Source: Oceanirhabdus sp. W0125-5
GTDB lineage: Bacteria; Bacillota; Clostridia; Clostridiales; Clostridiaceae
Length of the DNA stretch: 64,000 nucleotides
Assembly: GCF_027938815.1 (NCBI RefSeq)
Contig: NZ_CP115913.1
Coordinates: 5,711,130-5,775,129 of the forward strand
Reading direction: 5' to 3'
Part shown: one piece after another, positions 51,766 to 59,942 of the stretch
How the letters are laid out: the number at the start of each line of letters is the position of its first letter
How positions within the stretch are numbered: position 1 is the stretch's first letter
Made by a program: the position numbers and the translations under genes
The notes under the pieces: generated by a model
Databases searched by the model: none
Seen by the model: the letters and a program-made list of their open reading frames with translations, nothing else
Told to the model about the DNA's origin: nothing

Positions 51766-52959
51766 TTACTTAAAAAATACTTTCTTTATTCTAGTTAACC
51801 CCTCTTCTAAAATCGACCTTGGGCACGCATAATTAATCCTAATAAATCCTCTACCCTTAGTACCAAACATTGACCCTCCATCTAATACAACTTTTGCCTC
51901 TTCACTTATCTTCCTCTCAAGTTCTTTATAATCACTTTCAACCTCTCTAAAATCTAACCATGCTAAATAAGTTCCCTCTGGTTTTGTATATCTAACATTT
52001 GGCATATGTTCTTTAACAAAGTCTCCAATAAAATCTGCGTTTCCATCTAAGTATGTAAGTAACTGTTCTAGCCACTCTTCTCCTTCTGGTGAATATACTG
52101 AATGAATAGCATCTATAGCAAAAATATTAGGTAATGGAGTCATCATAAATGATTTCATAAATTCCTTTTCAATTTTTTCTCTTATTTCTTCATTTGGAAT
52201 TATAATATTAGAAATTTGTAATGCCGCTAAATTAAAAGTCTTACTTGGTGCTGTACAGATAACACAATTGTTTTCAAACTCTTTTCCTAAAGATCCATAT
52301 GTAGTATGTTTATTACCTGATAATATTAGATCACTATGAATTTCATCTGCAACCACTATTACATTGTATCTATTACATATCTCTCCTAGTTTTTGAAGTT
52401 CTTCTTTTTCCCATACTCTACCTACAGGATTATGAGGACTGCATAAAATCAACAATTTACATTGAGAATCCTTTGCCTTATTTTCTAAATCCTCAAAATC
52501 TATAACATATTTACCCTCTTTATTTATGAGAGCATTGTTAATTACCACTCTATCATTATTTTCAATAGAACTTTTAAATGGATAGTATACAGGCTGCTGA
52601 ATAATTACTTTATCTCTAGGTTCAGTTAATGCTCTTATTATGAAGTTTAATGCTGGAACAATTCCAGGTGAATTAATTACCCATTCTGATTTAATCTCCC
52701 AATTATATCTTTTTTTATACCAGTAATTCATAGCTGAATAATACTCATCAAGAGGCATACTATAACCAAATATTCCATGTTCCGCTCTTTTCTTAAGAGA
52801 ATCAATTACTACCTGTGGACACCTGAAGTCCATATCTGCAACCCACATAGGCAATAAGTCTTCTCCTTTTGCCCCCATAAGTTTTTCAATTAATTCTGGA
52901 TCCCATTTAAGGGCATTTGTTCCTCTTCTGTCTATTACCTCATCAAAATTATACTTCAT
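51766..52959 (-). CDS. MalY/PatB family aminotransferase (probable cystathionine beta-lyase)
   Basis: A 397-residue PLP fold-type I enzyme. MADMDFRCPQVV and GIFGYSMP are typical of MalY/PatB; LLILCSPHNPVGRVWEKEEL and VVADEIHSDLIL bind the cofactor ring, and SKTFNLAALQ has the PLP lysine. C-terminal RINYACPRSILEEGL binds the substrate carboxylate. These enzymes cleave cystathionine or cysteine conjugates and can liberate H2S. A TetR-type operator and a peroxiredoxin fragment lie upstream. Confidence 0.92.
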   Translation of the reverse strand: MKYNFDEVIDRRGTNALKWDPELIEKLMGAKGEDLLPMWVADMDFRCPQVVIDSLKKRAEHGIFGYSMPLDEYYSAMNYWYKKRYNWEIKSEWVINSPGIVPALNFIIRALTEPRDKVIIQQPVYYPFKSSIENNDRVVINNALINKEGKYVIDFEDLENKAKDSQCKLLILCSPHNPVGRVWEKEELQKLGEICNRYNVIVVADEIHSDLILSGNKHTTYGSLGKEFENNCVICTAPSKTFNLAALQISNIIIPNEEIREKIEKEFMKSFMMTPLPNIFAIDAIHSVYSPEGEEWLEQLLTYLDGNADFIGDFVKEHMPNVRYTKPEGTYLAWLDFREVESDYKELERKISEEAKVVLDGGSMFGTKGRGFIRINYACPRSILEEGLTRIKKVFFK

Positions 52960-53004
52960 TTTTATTTCAACTCCCTTCTTTTTATCTATATTACATTTAA
53001 GATT

Positions 53005-53148
53005 CTAATAGCCAAAACGCTGTATTCTTTCAAGAGCTTCTATTGCTTCTTGTGGCTCCAATCTCTTAGTATAATCAGTATTTACATAAGATAAAATTAT
53101 ATTTCCCTTAATATCAACTACATATGTTATTGGTATTGGTAATTCATA
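53005..53148 (-). pseudogene. Fragment of a peroxiredoxin-like gene
   Basis: The frame encodes YELPIPITYVVD, then IKGNIILSYVNTDYTKRLEPQEAIEAL and a stop. This matches the C-terminus of the selenocysteine peroxiredoxin-like protein at 56758 (ELPVPATYVVD...TIILAHLDIDYTRRLEPEEVLEVL). The N-terminal 150 residues, including the active site, are absent. An operator like the one before the intact gene cluster lies 25 bases upstream. It is a truncated duplicate. Confidence 0.8.
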
Positions 53149-53172
53149 ACTTATATGTTAAAATAAATTATA

Positions 53173-53190
53173 AATGAATGTTCATTTATT
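53173..53190. promoter_or_regulatory. TetR-type operator copy (AATGAATG-TT-CATTTATT)
   Basis: Near-perfect copy of the palindrome found upstream of the tetR gene (58402-58419). It precedes the peroxiredoxin fragment and the MalY/PatB gene. Confidence 0.55.
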
Positions 53191-53258
53191 GTCAATGTTT
53201 AAATTAAGGAGACGGCTATTTCTATATAGACTTCTCCTTAAAATCTCATTATGAATTT

Positions 53259-53606
53259 TTAGACTATCTCTGGGAACCAGATACCTATTTCTATTTCTGC
53301 TGATTCACTAGAATCTGATGCATGTACTATATTTTTTCCTTTACTATTTGCATAATCTCCTCTTATAGTTCCACACAGTGCATTCCTAGGCTCCTTATCT
53401 CCATTGATGTTTCTTACTATATCAATAACATTTTCACCTTCAAGAACCATTACAAATACTAACCCCTCTAAAAAATAATCTATAAGCTCTTGAAAAAAAA
53501 ATTTTTCACTATGTTCAGCATAATGAAGCTCTACTGCCTTTCTATCAGCCTGAATCAACTTACCAGCAATAATAGAAAAACCCTTTCTTTCATATTTGTT
53601 AATCAC
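53259..53606 (-). pseudogene. 5'-truncated nucleoside diphosphate kinase
   Basis: The frame resembles nucleoside diphosphate kinase from about residue 17 onward (KGLIGEVINKYERKGF just upstream and within the start; RNALCGTIRGDYA; active-site His in NIVHASDSSESAEIEIGIWF). The usual N-terminal strand with the catalytic lysine (ERTxxMIKPD) is missing: upstream in frame there is only unrelated sequence and a stop. The insert around GDKEPRNALCGTIRGD is also shorter than usual. It is probably a degraded or N-terminally trimmed gene, possibly non-functional. Confidence 0.65.
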
Positions 53607-53664
53607 TTCCCCTATTAAGCCCTTAATATTTAAATATATAATTAAAAATCACTATTTTCTATTA

Positions 53665-54294
53665 TTAAGCTTTATTCTCAATTGCTTCAGCTATTTTTTT
53701 ACCTAATAATGTTGCTCTTTCTACTGCTTCTTTGTCTTTGTCAAAAACATAAAAAACATCTTTAGTTATCTTAGCATCGTCACCAAATTTAGCACGGAAT
53801 GCACTATTATTACAAGTTTCACCTTTACCACATTTATAACATGAAGCATTTCCTCCCATTGTTAACGCTCCAACTTCATCCATTTTGTATGCTCCAAAAA
53901 CAGCTGATAATTCTTCTTTTACAGTTTCTTGATCAAATAATCCTCCTGATACTGATGCAACTAATTTCCCTTTTAATATATTATTATGGAATAAAGGAAA
54001 CATTCTCTCAATAAACACTTTAGTTAATCCATTTAATTTACCAAATCTAGCTAATCCACCTATTAAAACTGCATCTGCATCTTCAATTTGACCTAATATC
54101 TCATTTATGTCATCTTTCAATACACAACGATTAGTGTGAGCACATCCTACACAACCAGTACAATATTTCATGTTAAGATTCTTTAATCTCACTAATTTCC
54201 ACTCTTGTCCTGTAGACTTTAATACTTGCTCCATTGCCTTTTCAACAACACCTGATTTCACTGTACTTCCACTTAAAGCAATAATTTTTGCCAT
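53665..54294 (-). CDS. Iron-sulfur flavoprotein (Isf-like NADPH-dependent FMN reductase family)
   Basis: A 209-residue flavodoxin-like protein. It starts MAKIIALSGSTVKSG, the phosphate-binding loop. C-T-G-C-V-G-C-A-H-T-N-R-C gives the compact CxxCxxCx5C motif that binds a 4Fe-4S cluster in iron-sulfur flavoproteins. GGLARFGKLNGLTKVFIERM is the flavin-binding region. A second cysteine group (CYKCGKGETC) lies at about 155-165. Isf proteins move electrons between ferredoxin and oxidants such as O2 or peroxide. It belongs to the TetR-linked gene cluster. GGAGGAG precedes the ATG at 54294. Confidence 0.85.
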   Translation of the reverse strand: MAKIIALSGSTVKSGVVEKAMEQVLKSTGQEWKLVRLKNLNMKYCTGCVGCAHTNRCVLKDDINEILGQIEDADAVLIGGLARFGKLNGLTKVFIERMFPLFHNNILKGKLVASVSGGLFDQETVKEELSAVFGAYKMDEVGALTMGGNASCYKCGKGETCNNSAFRAKFGDDAKITKDVFYVFDKDKEAVERATLLGKKIAEAIENKA

Positions 54295-54370
54295 ATTATA
54301 CTCCTCCAAACTTATTTCTAGTTTACTGACCATGTAAAACTATATATAAAAATCAATATTTGATTTTTAA

Positions 54371-54658
54371 CTATACTATCTTGTAACAAAGATTCAATTC
54401 TGTTTCTTTTGTCATGAATTTAGACATCTTTGGAACTATTCTTTCAAAGTGTTCTGATTTTAAGTGATTATCAAAATCTTCTTTATTCTCCCATTGTTCA
54501 AGAACTATAAGAAGCGCTGGATTCTCCTCATCTTGATACATTTCATATTGTATGTACCCTTTTTCTTTCTTTGTTGGTTCAATCATGCCTTTGAATACTT
54601 CTACAAATTCATCAACTTGATCTTCTTTAACATAGATTTTTGATATAGTTTGCAACAT
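54371..54658 (-). CDS. Antibiotic biosynthesis monooxygenase (ABM)-domain protein
   Basis: A 95-residue protein of the ABM/YgiN dimeric ferredoxin-like fold: SKIYVKEDQVDEFVEVFKGMIEPTKKEKGYIQYEMYQDEENPALLIVLEQWENKEDFDNHLKSEHF. Such proteins act as quinol or small-aromatic monooxygenases or as stress proteins; the role is unclear in an anaerobe. It lies between the flavoprotein and the OYE-family gene, on the same strand. Confidence 0.85.
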   Translation of the reverse strand: MLQTISKIYVKEDQVDEFVEVFKGMIEPTKKEKGYIQYEMYQDEENPALLIVLEQWENKEDFDNHLKSEHFERIVPKMSKFMTKETELNLCYKIV

Positions 54659-54756
54659 ACTATCCACACTCCTATTAAAAATTTTTAATATGTATAAAGA
54701 TTAGATACAGTTCACAGCTATTTCAAACTGAAACAACTGCGAACCATTTTATTCTC

Positions 54757-56682
54757 TTATATTTGAAGTCCTACTCTAAAACCTTCATCAATAGCTTCAA
54801 AAGCTTTTCTAACCTTTACTGCATCTCCAATAGTTATAACTTCTTCAACTTTACCTTCTAACTTTGAAGCTAATTCATTTACAGGTCTAGAACCTATTGC
54901 CATAACAACTGAATCGATATTTTCTAATTTAGATTCAATACCTTCTTTATCTGCAATAACTACTTCATTATTTAAAATTTCTTTTACTGAAGTGTTAGTT
55001 AATATCTGTACATTATTTTTCTCTAAATCTTTAAATAAGAAATAATTTACCGCTGGTTCTCCACCTTGAACTATCTCAGGAAGCATTTCAACTATTGTAA
55101 CCTTCTTACCATGGTTAGCAAGATGAGCTGCAGTTTCTGCTCCAACTAATCCACCACCGATTACAACTACATTTGTTCCAACTTCTTTTAAGCCTGCTAA
55201 AACATCATTAGCAATTACAACATTTTCTTGATCTTTTCCTGGTATATTAGGTACAAATGGTTTTGCACCAGTAGCCACTATAACTGTATCAGGCTTCATG
55301 TCTTCAACAATTTCCTCAGTTAGTGCAGTGTTTAAATTAATATTTACTCCTAATTTATTCAATTGAGTTTTTTGCCAAACAGTAAGGGTGTTTAATTCTT
55401 CTTTTGATGGAGGAACTGCGGCTAAAATCCATTGTCCTCCTAATTTTTTGTTTTTCTCATATAAGTGCACTTCATGACCACGCTTTGCAGCAACAATAGC
55501 AGCTTCCATTCCAGCTACACCACCACCAGCAATGAGTACTTTCTTTTTATCTTCAGCCTCTTCAAGCTTAAATTCACTTTCGTTCCCTGTCATTGGATTT
55601 ACAAGACATTGTACAGGTAATTGCTTTACATTTCTTCCAGCGCATCCTTGTAGACATCCGATACAACGAGTTATTTCTTCAAGTTTGCCCTCTTTAGCTT
55701 TGTTTGGTAGATGCGGATCAGCAAGAGATGCTCTTCCCATAGATACTAAATCAGCCTTTCCAGCAGCTAAAATTGATTCTGCTATTAATGGATCTGTTAC
55801 TCTTCCAACTGTGATTACTGGTATAGAAACTACTTTTTTAATCTCAGCTGAAATATCAGAGCTCCAACCATGTTTAACAGCCGCTGGTGGTATAATATAT
55901 TGTGCACTTGCATAAACCCCATTCGTTGCATGTATAGCATGTACACCCGCTTCTTCTAACATCATAGCAATAACCTTGCTCTCTTCTGTGGTTAAGCCAC
56001 CTACAACAAGTTCATTTACTGACATTCTATATATAATTGGGAAATCTTCTCCAATTTTCTTTTTCATATTTTCAATAACTTCTAATGCAAATCTTGCTCT
56101 ATTTTGAATAGTGCCACCATATTCATCTGTTCTTTTGTTAGAGAATGGTGACATGAATTGATTTATAAGATATCCATGAGAACCATGAACCTCTATTCCA
56201 TCAAATCCAGCTTTTTTACCTCTTAAAGCCGCATCTCCAAATTTTTCTACAATTTCATGTATTTCTTCAACAGTTAATTCTTTTGGTGTTTCACCTATAG
56301 TAGGGTCTGGTATAGGTGAAGGCGCTACAGGTTGTACACCAGTTATTGCACTAGCTGTTTGTCTTCCAGCATGATTAATTTGAACAACTATCTTTGCTCC
56401 ATGTTTATGAGCCCTGTCTGTTAACTCTTTATGGCTTGCAATTTGATCATCATTCCATAGTCCTGGAAGTTTTAAGAATCCTTTTGCCTCTGGGTCCATT
56501 GTGTAGTTTTCTGGAATTATAAGACCCCATCCACCTTTAGCCTTTTCTTCTATATAAGCAATAAATCTCTCATTAGCTGTACCATCTTCGTTTGCAAAAT
56601 TAACTACCATTGGTGGTACAACAAATCTATTTTTAATTTCCATTGTACCAATTTTTATTGGTTCAAATACTTTTTTCAACAT
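54757..56682 (-). CDS. Fe-S flavin oxidoreductase (OYE / 2,4-dienoyl-CoA reductase family)
   Basis: A 641-residue three-domain enzyme. Residues 1-360 form the FMN-binding TIM barrel (FEPIKIGTMEIKNRFVVPPM, IHGSHGYLINQFMSPFSNKRTDEYGG). A 4Fe-4S motif follows, C-x2-C-x3-C-x11-C (RCIGCLQGCAGRNVKQLPVQCLVNP). The rest contains FAD (VLIAGGGVAGMEAAIVA) and NAD(P)H (VVVIGGGLVGAETAAHL) domains. Relatives reduce unsaturated acyl-CoA, enoates or nitro compounds. GGGAGTG precedes the ATG at 56682. It is adjacent to the peroxiredoxin-like selenoprotein gene. Confidence 0.9.
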   Translation of the reverse strand: MLKKVFEPIKIGTMEIKNRFVVPPMVVNFANEDGTANERFIAYIEEKAKGGWGLIIPENYTMDPEAKGFLKLPGLWNDDQIASHKELTDRAHKHGAKIVVQINHAGRQTASAITGVQPVAPSPIPDPTIGETPKELTVEEIHEIVEKFGDAALRGKKAGFDGIEVHGSHGYLINQFMSPFSNKRTDEYGGTIQNRARFALEVIENMKKKIGEDFPIIYRMSVNELVVGGLTTEESKVIAMMLEEAGVHAIHATNGVYASAQYIIPPAAVKHGWSSDISAEIKKVVSIPVITVGRVTDPLIAESILAAGKADLVSMGRASLADPHLPNKAKEGKLEEITRCIGCLQGCAGRNVKQLPVQCLVNPMTGNESEFKLEEAEDKKKVLIAGGGVAGMEAAIVAAKRGHEVHLYEKNKKLGGQWILAAVPPSKEELNTLTVWQKTQLNKLGVNINLNTALTEEIVEDMKPDTVIVATGAKPFVPNIPGKDQENVVIANDVLAGLKEVGTNVVVIGGGLVGAETAAHLANHGKKVTIVEMLPEIVQGGEPAVNYFLFKDLEKNNVQILTNTSVKEILNNEVVIADKEGIESKLENIDSVVMAIGSRPVNELASKLEGKVEEVITIGDAVKVRKAFEAIDEGFRVGLQI

Positions 56683-56757
56683 ATATTTCACTCCCTTTAT
56701 GCAGTCTACTAACACTCTTTAAAGTCCCAACTCTAAAGAGTCAGGACTTTTAATTTA

Positions 56758-57393
56758 CTAAAGAACTTCTAATACTTCTTCTGGTTCTAATCTTCTTGTA
56801 TAATCAATATCTAAATGAGCTAATATTATTGTTCCATCCCCATCAACTACATATGTTGCTGGAACTGGTAATTCAAAATTTTTATTACCTTGTGTTTTAG
56901 GTAAATCAACTCCGAACTTTTCATAAAGAGGTTTTAACTCATCTGAAAGTTCAAAAACAATACCAAATTTTTTTGCAATCTCATTATTAAGATCACTTAA
57001 TATTTCAAAATCTAATTCTAGCTTTTCAGAAAGACTCAAAGAGTTGTCTGGCAATTCTGGTGAGATTGCCACAAGTTGTGCTCCTTTTGAGTGAATTTCA
57101 GGAAGTATCTCTTGGTACCCGCCAAGTTCTATATTGCAGTATGGTCACCAAGCACCTCTATAAAAGTTCATAACTAAAGGTCCTTTAGCTAATAACTCAC
57201 TTGATTTTATTACTTTTCCTAAAGCATTTTTTAGTTCAAAGGAAGGCATCTTATCCCCTACCTTTAATGCTTTTTCTTCAATTTTTTCTTCTGCAAGCTG
57301 TTGAGATGCTCTCTCAAAAGTATCTAGTACCTCTTGTGGTGCACTTTTAGAAAACTCTTCATGTATTTTTTTAAGCTGCTCACTCAAGTTCAT
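56758..57393 (-). CDS. Selenocysteine-containing peroxiredoxin-like protein
   Basis: Read as one gene of 211 residues with an in-frame UGA (57145-57147) at codon 83. The surrounding sequence FYRGAW-UGA-PYCNIEL equals the peroxiredoxin-like motif FYRGGWCPYC with Cys replaced by selenocysteine. Frame continues without a gap through KGAQLVAISPE and ATYVVDGDGTIILAHLDIDYTRRLEP. A hairpin suited to a bacterial SECIS lies 18 bases after the UGA. It is an AhpC/TSA-type thiol peroxidase or reductase. Routine translation splits it into two frames (57145-57393 and 56758-57072), which would be wrong. Confidence 0.88.
57111..57126 (-). promoter_or_regulatory. Putative SECIS element in the peroxiredoxin-like gene
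   Basis: CTTGG-CGGGTA-CCAAG hairpin beginning 18 bases downstream of the in-frame UGA. A G is at the second position of the six-base loop. Spacing, stem length and loop content fit the loose consensus of bacterial SECIS elements. Confidence 0.7.
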
Positions 57394-57429
57394 AATATTA
57401 CCTCCATTTAAATATTGATTATTTTTTAA

Positions 57430-57651
57430 TTAAACTCCAATAACCTCTTTAACTTCTGGTATCTCTTCTTTTAATACTCTTTCAATTCCAGCTTTTAACG
57501 TCATTTGAGCCCCTGGGCATCCTGCACAAGCCCCTTGAAGTTGAACTTTAACAACTCCCTCTTCGCTAACACTTACAAACTTCACGTCTCCACCATCTCT
57601 TTGAAGCATAGGACGTACTTTTTCTAAAACTTCAATTACTCTTTTTTCCAT
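57430..57651 (-). CDS. NifU-like C-terminal domain (Nfu) iron-sulfur scaffold
   Basis: A 73-residue Nfu protein: LEKVRPMLQRDGGDVKFVSV at the start and QLQGACAGCPGAQMTLKAGIERVLKEEIPEVKEV with the CxxC that holds a bridging Fe-S cluster. It carries Fe-S clusters to apoproteins. The ATG at 57651 follows AAGGA at suitable spacing. It lies upstream of the selenoprotein gene, and the TetR-type operator precedes it. Confidence 0.9.
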   Translation of the reverse strand: MEKRVIEVLEKVRPMLQRDGGDVKFVSVSEEGVVKVQLQGACAGCPGAQMTLKAGIERVLKEEIPEVKEVIGV

Positions 57652-57683
57652 TTCAATCAATCCTTTCTTTTACTTAAAATATT

Positions 57684-57701
57684 AATGAATGTTCATTTAC
57701 T
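57684..57701. promoter_or_regulatory. TetR-type operator upstream of nfu (AATGAATG-TT-CATTTACT)
   Basis: Near-palindrome matching the operator upstream of tetR (58402-58419), about 35 bases before the nfu start. It implies that the nfu-selenoprotein-OYE cluster is repressed by the TetR protein. Confidence 0.6.
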
Positions 57702-57747
57702 TAAAATATAAAATTTTTTATATTAATATCATTTAATATAAAGTTAT

Positions 57748-57763
57748 AATTGAATATTCATTT
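57748..57763. promoter_or_regulatory. Weaker second copy of the TetR-type operator
   Basis: AATTGAATATTCATTT, sharing the TGAAT/TTCATT halves of the other sites but with an altered centre, between nfu and tetR. Confidence 0.4.
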
Positions 57764-57804
57764 ATTTAACATCTGTAAAAAAAGTCTTATTTAAAAGACA
57801 ATTT

Positions 57805-58371
57805 TTAATGTACAATAGAACTCCAAACCATTTCAAACATTTTATCAATTTCTTCTTCAGAAAATTTAACTCCTCCTCCAAAGAAATCTTCTGCAATACT
57901 CTCTATTGGTGAAAATAATATTGAATCAATTATTTTATTATTTATATCTTTTATTTCCTTATTTTCTTTAAACTTATTTAATAACCCTTCTAGCTTTACA
58001 CTATATTGCTGTCCTTGAATTTCATCATACAAACATGGACAACTTGAAAATTGTTTTATAAAATAAAACTCATCTTCATGGTTTATAATGTAATTGTAAT
58101 AAGACTTATATATAGTTCTCAGAGCTTCTTTAGCATTCATTTCAGACGTTATATTTCCATGAACAAAGCTATGCCTTTCCATCCTTAATTCATGATAAAT
58201 CTCGTGTATCATAATACTTTTATTTTCATAATAAATATATATAGTTGCCGGTGATACCCCTGCTTCTTTAGCTATTTTTGACATAGATACACCATGGAAT
58301 CCATAATCACGAATTAATTTAATGACAGTTCTTTTTATGGCTTCGATTTTTTTATCATCTTTTTTTCTCAA
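57805..58371 (-). CDS. TetR family transcriptional regulator
   Basis: A 188-residue regulator. Its N-terminal helix-turn-helix reads IKLIRDYGFHGVSMSKIAKEAGVSPATIYIYYENKSIMIHEIY, followed by a helical ligand domain of typical length. A TTG start with AAAGGATG upstream is likely. Perfect and near-perfect copies of AGTGAATGTTCATTCACT occur before its own gene, before nfu and at 53173. It probably represses itself and the downstream redox cluster; the inducer is unknown. Confidence 0.9.
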   Translation of the reverse strand: MRKKDDKKIEAIKRTVIKLIRDYGFHGVSMSKIAKEAGVSPATIYIYYENKSIMIHEIYHELRMERHSFVHGNITSEMNAKEALRTIYKSYYNYIINHEDEFYFIKQFSSCPCLYDEIQGQQYSVKLEGLLNKFKENKEIKDINNKIIDSILFSPIESIAEDFFGGGVKFSEEEIDKMFEMVWSSIVH

Positions 58372-58401
58372 CTTTATAACATCCTTTCTAAAAAGATTAT
58401 A

Positions 58402-58419
58402 AGTGAATGTTCATTCACT
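58402..58419. promoter_or_regulatory. TetR operator at the tetR promoter
   Basis: AGTGAATG-TT-CATTCACT, a perfect 8-2-8 palindrome 30 bases upstream of tetR. Similar sites are at 53173-53190, 57684-57701 and 57748-57763. Confidence 0.7.
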
Positions 58420-58617
58420 GTCAATAGAATTTTATACTATTCTATCCAATATCAATATGTTTATTTTACTCTCATAAAACATTTTCTATAAGTCATTATA
58501 AAACAACATCCACTAATATCACAACCTCTGTGACATAGTGAATGTTAGAAATTTTGAATTATTTTCTAATATATTTGGGAAAATAATTAAGATTATTATA
58601 TAAAAGGAGAAAATCAA

Positions 58618-59319
58618 ATGTACATATATCTTATACTCGCATTTAGAGTAACTACTATTATGCTTGTATTATTAATATCAACCTTAATCATATCTGGAAA
58701 ACGCCCTATAGGAGAACTTCCAGTATTTGATTTTCTAACTATCATTGTTATAGGTGCTGTTACTGGTGCGGATATCGCAGAACCTAAAGTTCCTCATATT
58801 CACATAATTTTTGCTATTATTGCAATGTGTTTATTTCAAAAAATAATTAATACAATCTACTTAAAATCTTATTTCTTTAGAAAGATAATAACATTCCCTC
58901 CAACGATAATAGTTCAGGATGGAAAAATGATATATAAGAATATGAAAAAAGTAAAATATTCTGCTGATGAAGTATTAATGCTCTTAAGAGAAAATGATGT
59001 TTTTGATATAAGTCAAGTTAAATACGGAATATTAGAAGCAAGTGGAGATATTTCAATTTTAAAGAAGGGCTATGCTGAAACTGTAACTAAAAAAGACATG
59101 GATATTAAATCTATGGATGCTGAACTTAAACATACGATAATTTTTGATGGAAAGTTTCAAAGTGAAAATTTAAAACTCCTTAATTTTTCTGAAGAAGACA
59201 TAATTAAAATTATTAAAGAACATGGTTACAATGATATTTCCGAAATTTTTTTTGCATCTATGGATAAAAGTAAAAACATAAGCATATCTCCTTATGATTT
59301 TGAGGGAGATAATATTTAA
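58618..59319 (+). CDS. DUF421 (YetF-like) membrane protein
   Basis: A 233-residue protein with three N-terminal membrane helices (about 3-22, 38-55, 63-82) and the cytoplasmic DUF421 domain (PTIIVQDGKMIYKNMKKVKYSADEVLMLLRENDVFDISQVKYGILEASGDISILKK). The signature RPIGELPVFDFLTIIVIGAVTGADIAEP is intact. Related Bacillus proteins are associated with the spore or forespore membrane, but no activity is known. It is a single gene with AAGGAG upstream. Confidence 0.87.
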   Translation: MYIYLILAFRVTTIMLVLLISTLIISGKRPIGELPVFDFLTIIVIGAVTGADIAEPKVPHIHIIFAIIAMCLFQKIINTIYLKSYFFRKIITFPPTIIVQDGKMIYKNMKKVKYSADEVLMLLRENDVFDISQVKYGILEASGDISILKKGYAETVTKKDMDIKSMDAELKHTIIFDGKFQSENLKLLNFSEEDIIKIIKEHGYNDISEIFFASMDKSKNISISPYDFEGDNI

Positions 59320-59519
59320 CGTAATTACCAAACACTATTTTCAAACATAATGTTGATATTAATTATGAATTAGCCCATTCATTAATTAATCAAGAACGTT
59401 AAATCAACTGTTGCAAATGTTGTATCTAGTTAATTATTATAAAAATTTAAAAAAATTTTTTATATCATAAATAATTTTTTTATTATTGGTTAAAATATTA
59501 TTGAGTAAGTAATAGTCTA

Positions 59520-59800
59520 GTTAAGATTTACATGATTTCTTTGAAATTATATAAGTCGAGCTTATATATTACATTGGTGGCGACACTTATATAATATATA
59601 AGATAAGATTTTTTATAGTAAATAACCCTATTATAAAAAGTCGAACTACCATCAAGTACGGTGCTTATTGTATCTTACTTGGTGAAAATAATCGTTATTA
59701 TAGGTATCATAAGATATTTATAATAGCGAGATTAAGGCTATTTCGTGCTCCATAAACCCCTATATTAGATTACTAATATAGGGGTTTGCTTTGTTTATAA
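59520..59800 (+). ncRNA. Candidate structured non-coding RNA with terminator
   Basis: A 620-base gap holds this unassigned structured stretch. Perfect stems: CTTATATATT (59561-59570) with AATATATAAG (59593-59602), and CTATTATAAA (59628-59637) with TTTATAATAG (59717-59726) enclosing CAAGTA/TACTTG. It ends with a 14-bp terminator hairpin AAACCCCTATATTA / TAATATAGGGGTTT (59755-59788), then T-rich sequence. GC-richer islands (GGTGGCGAC, AAGTACGGTGC) between AT-rich stems are unusual for spacer DNA. No frame of useful length. I do not recognise the family. Confidence 0.5.
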
Positions 59801-59942
59801 ATATCTCCATTCTTACATTTAAAATTGATATACATTGAACATTCTTATTAAATTTTATAATAATTGCTCTTTTTATAAATGAGATTGAAAGTTATGATAT
59901 TGTGACATAATAATATATATCAATGTTGAGAGGAGTCATATA

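Noticed and set aside
57072..57145. Frameshift or sequencing error in the peroxiredoxin-like gene
   Set aside because: The frame does not change across the gap; only a single UGA interrupts it, at the exact position of the active-site cysteine and followed by a SECIS-like hairpin.
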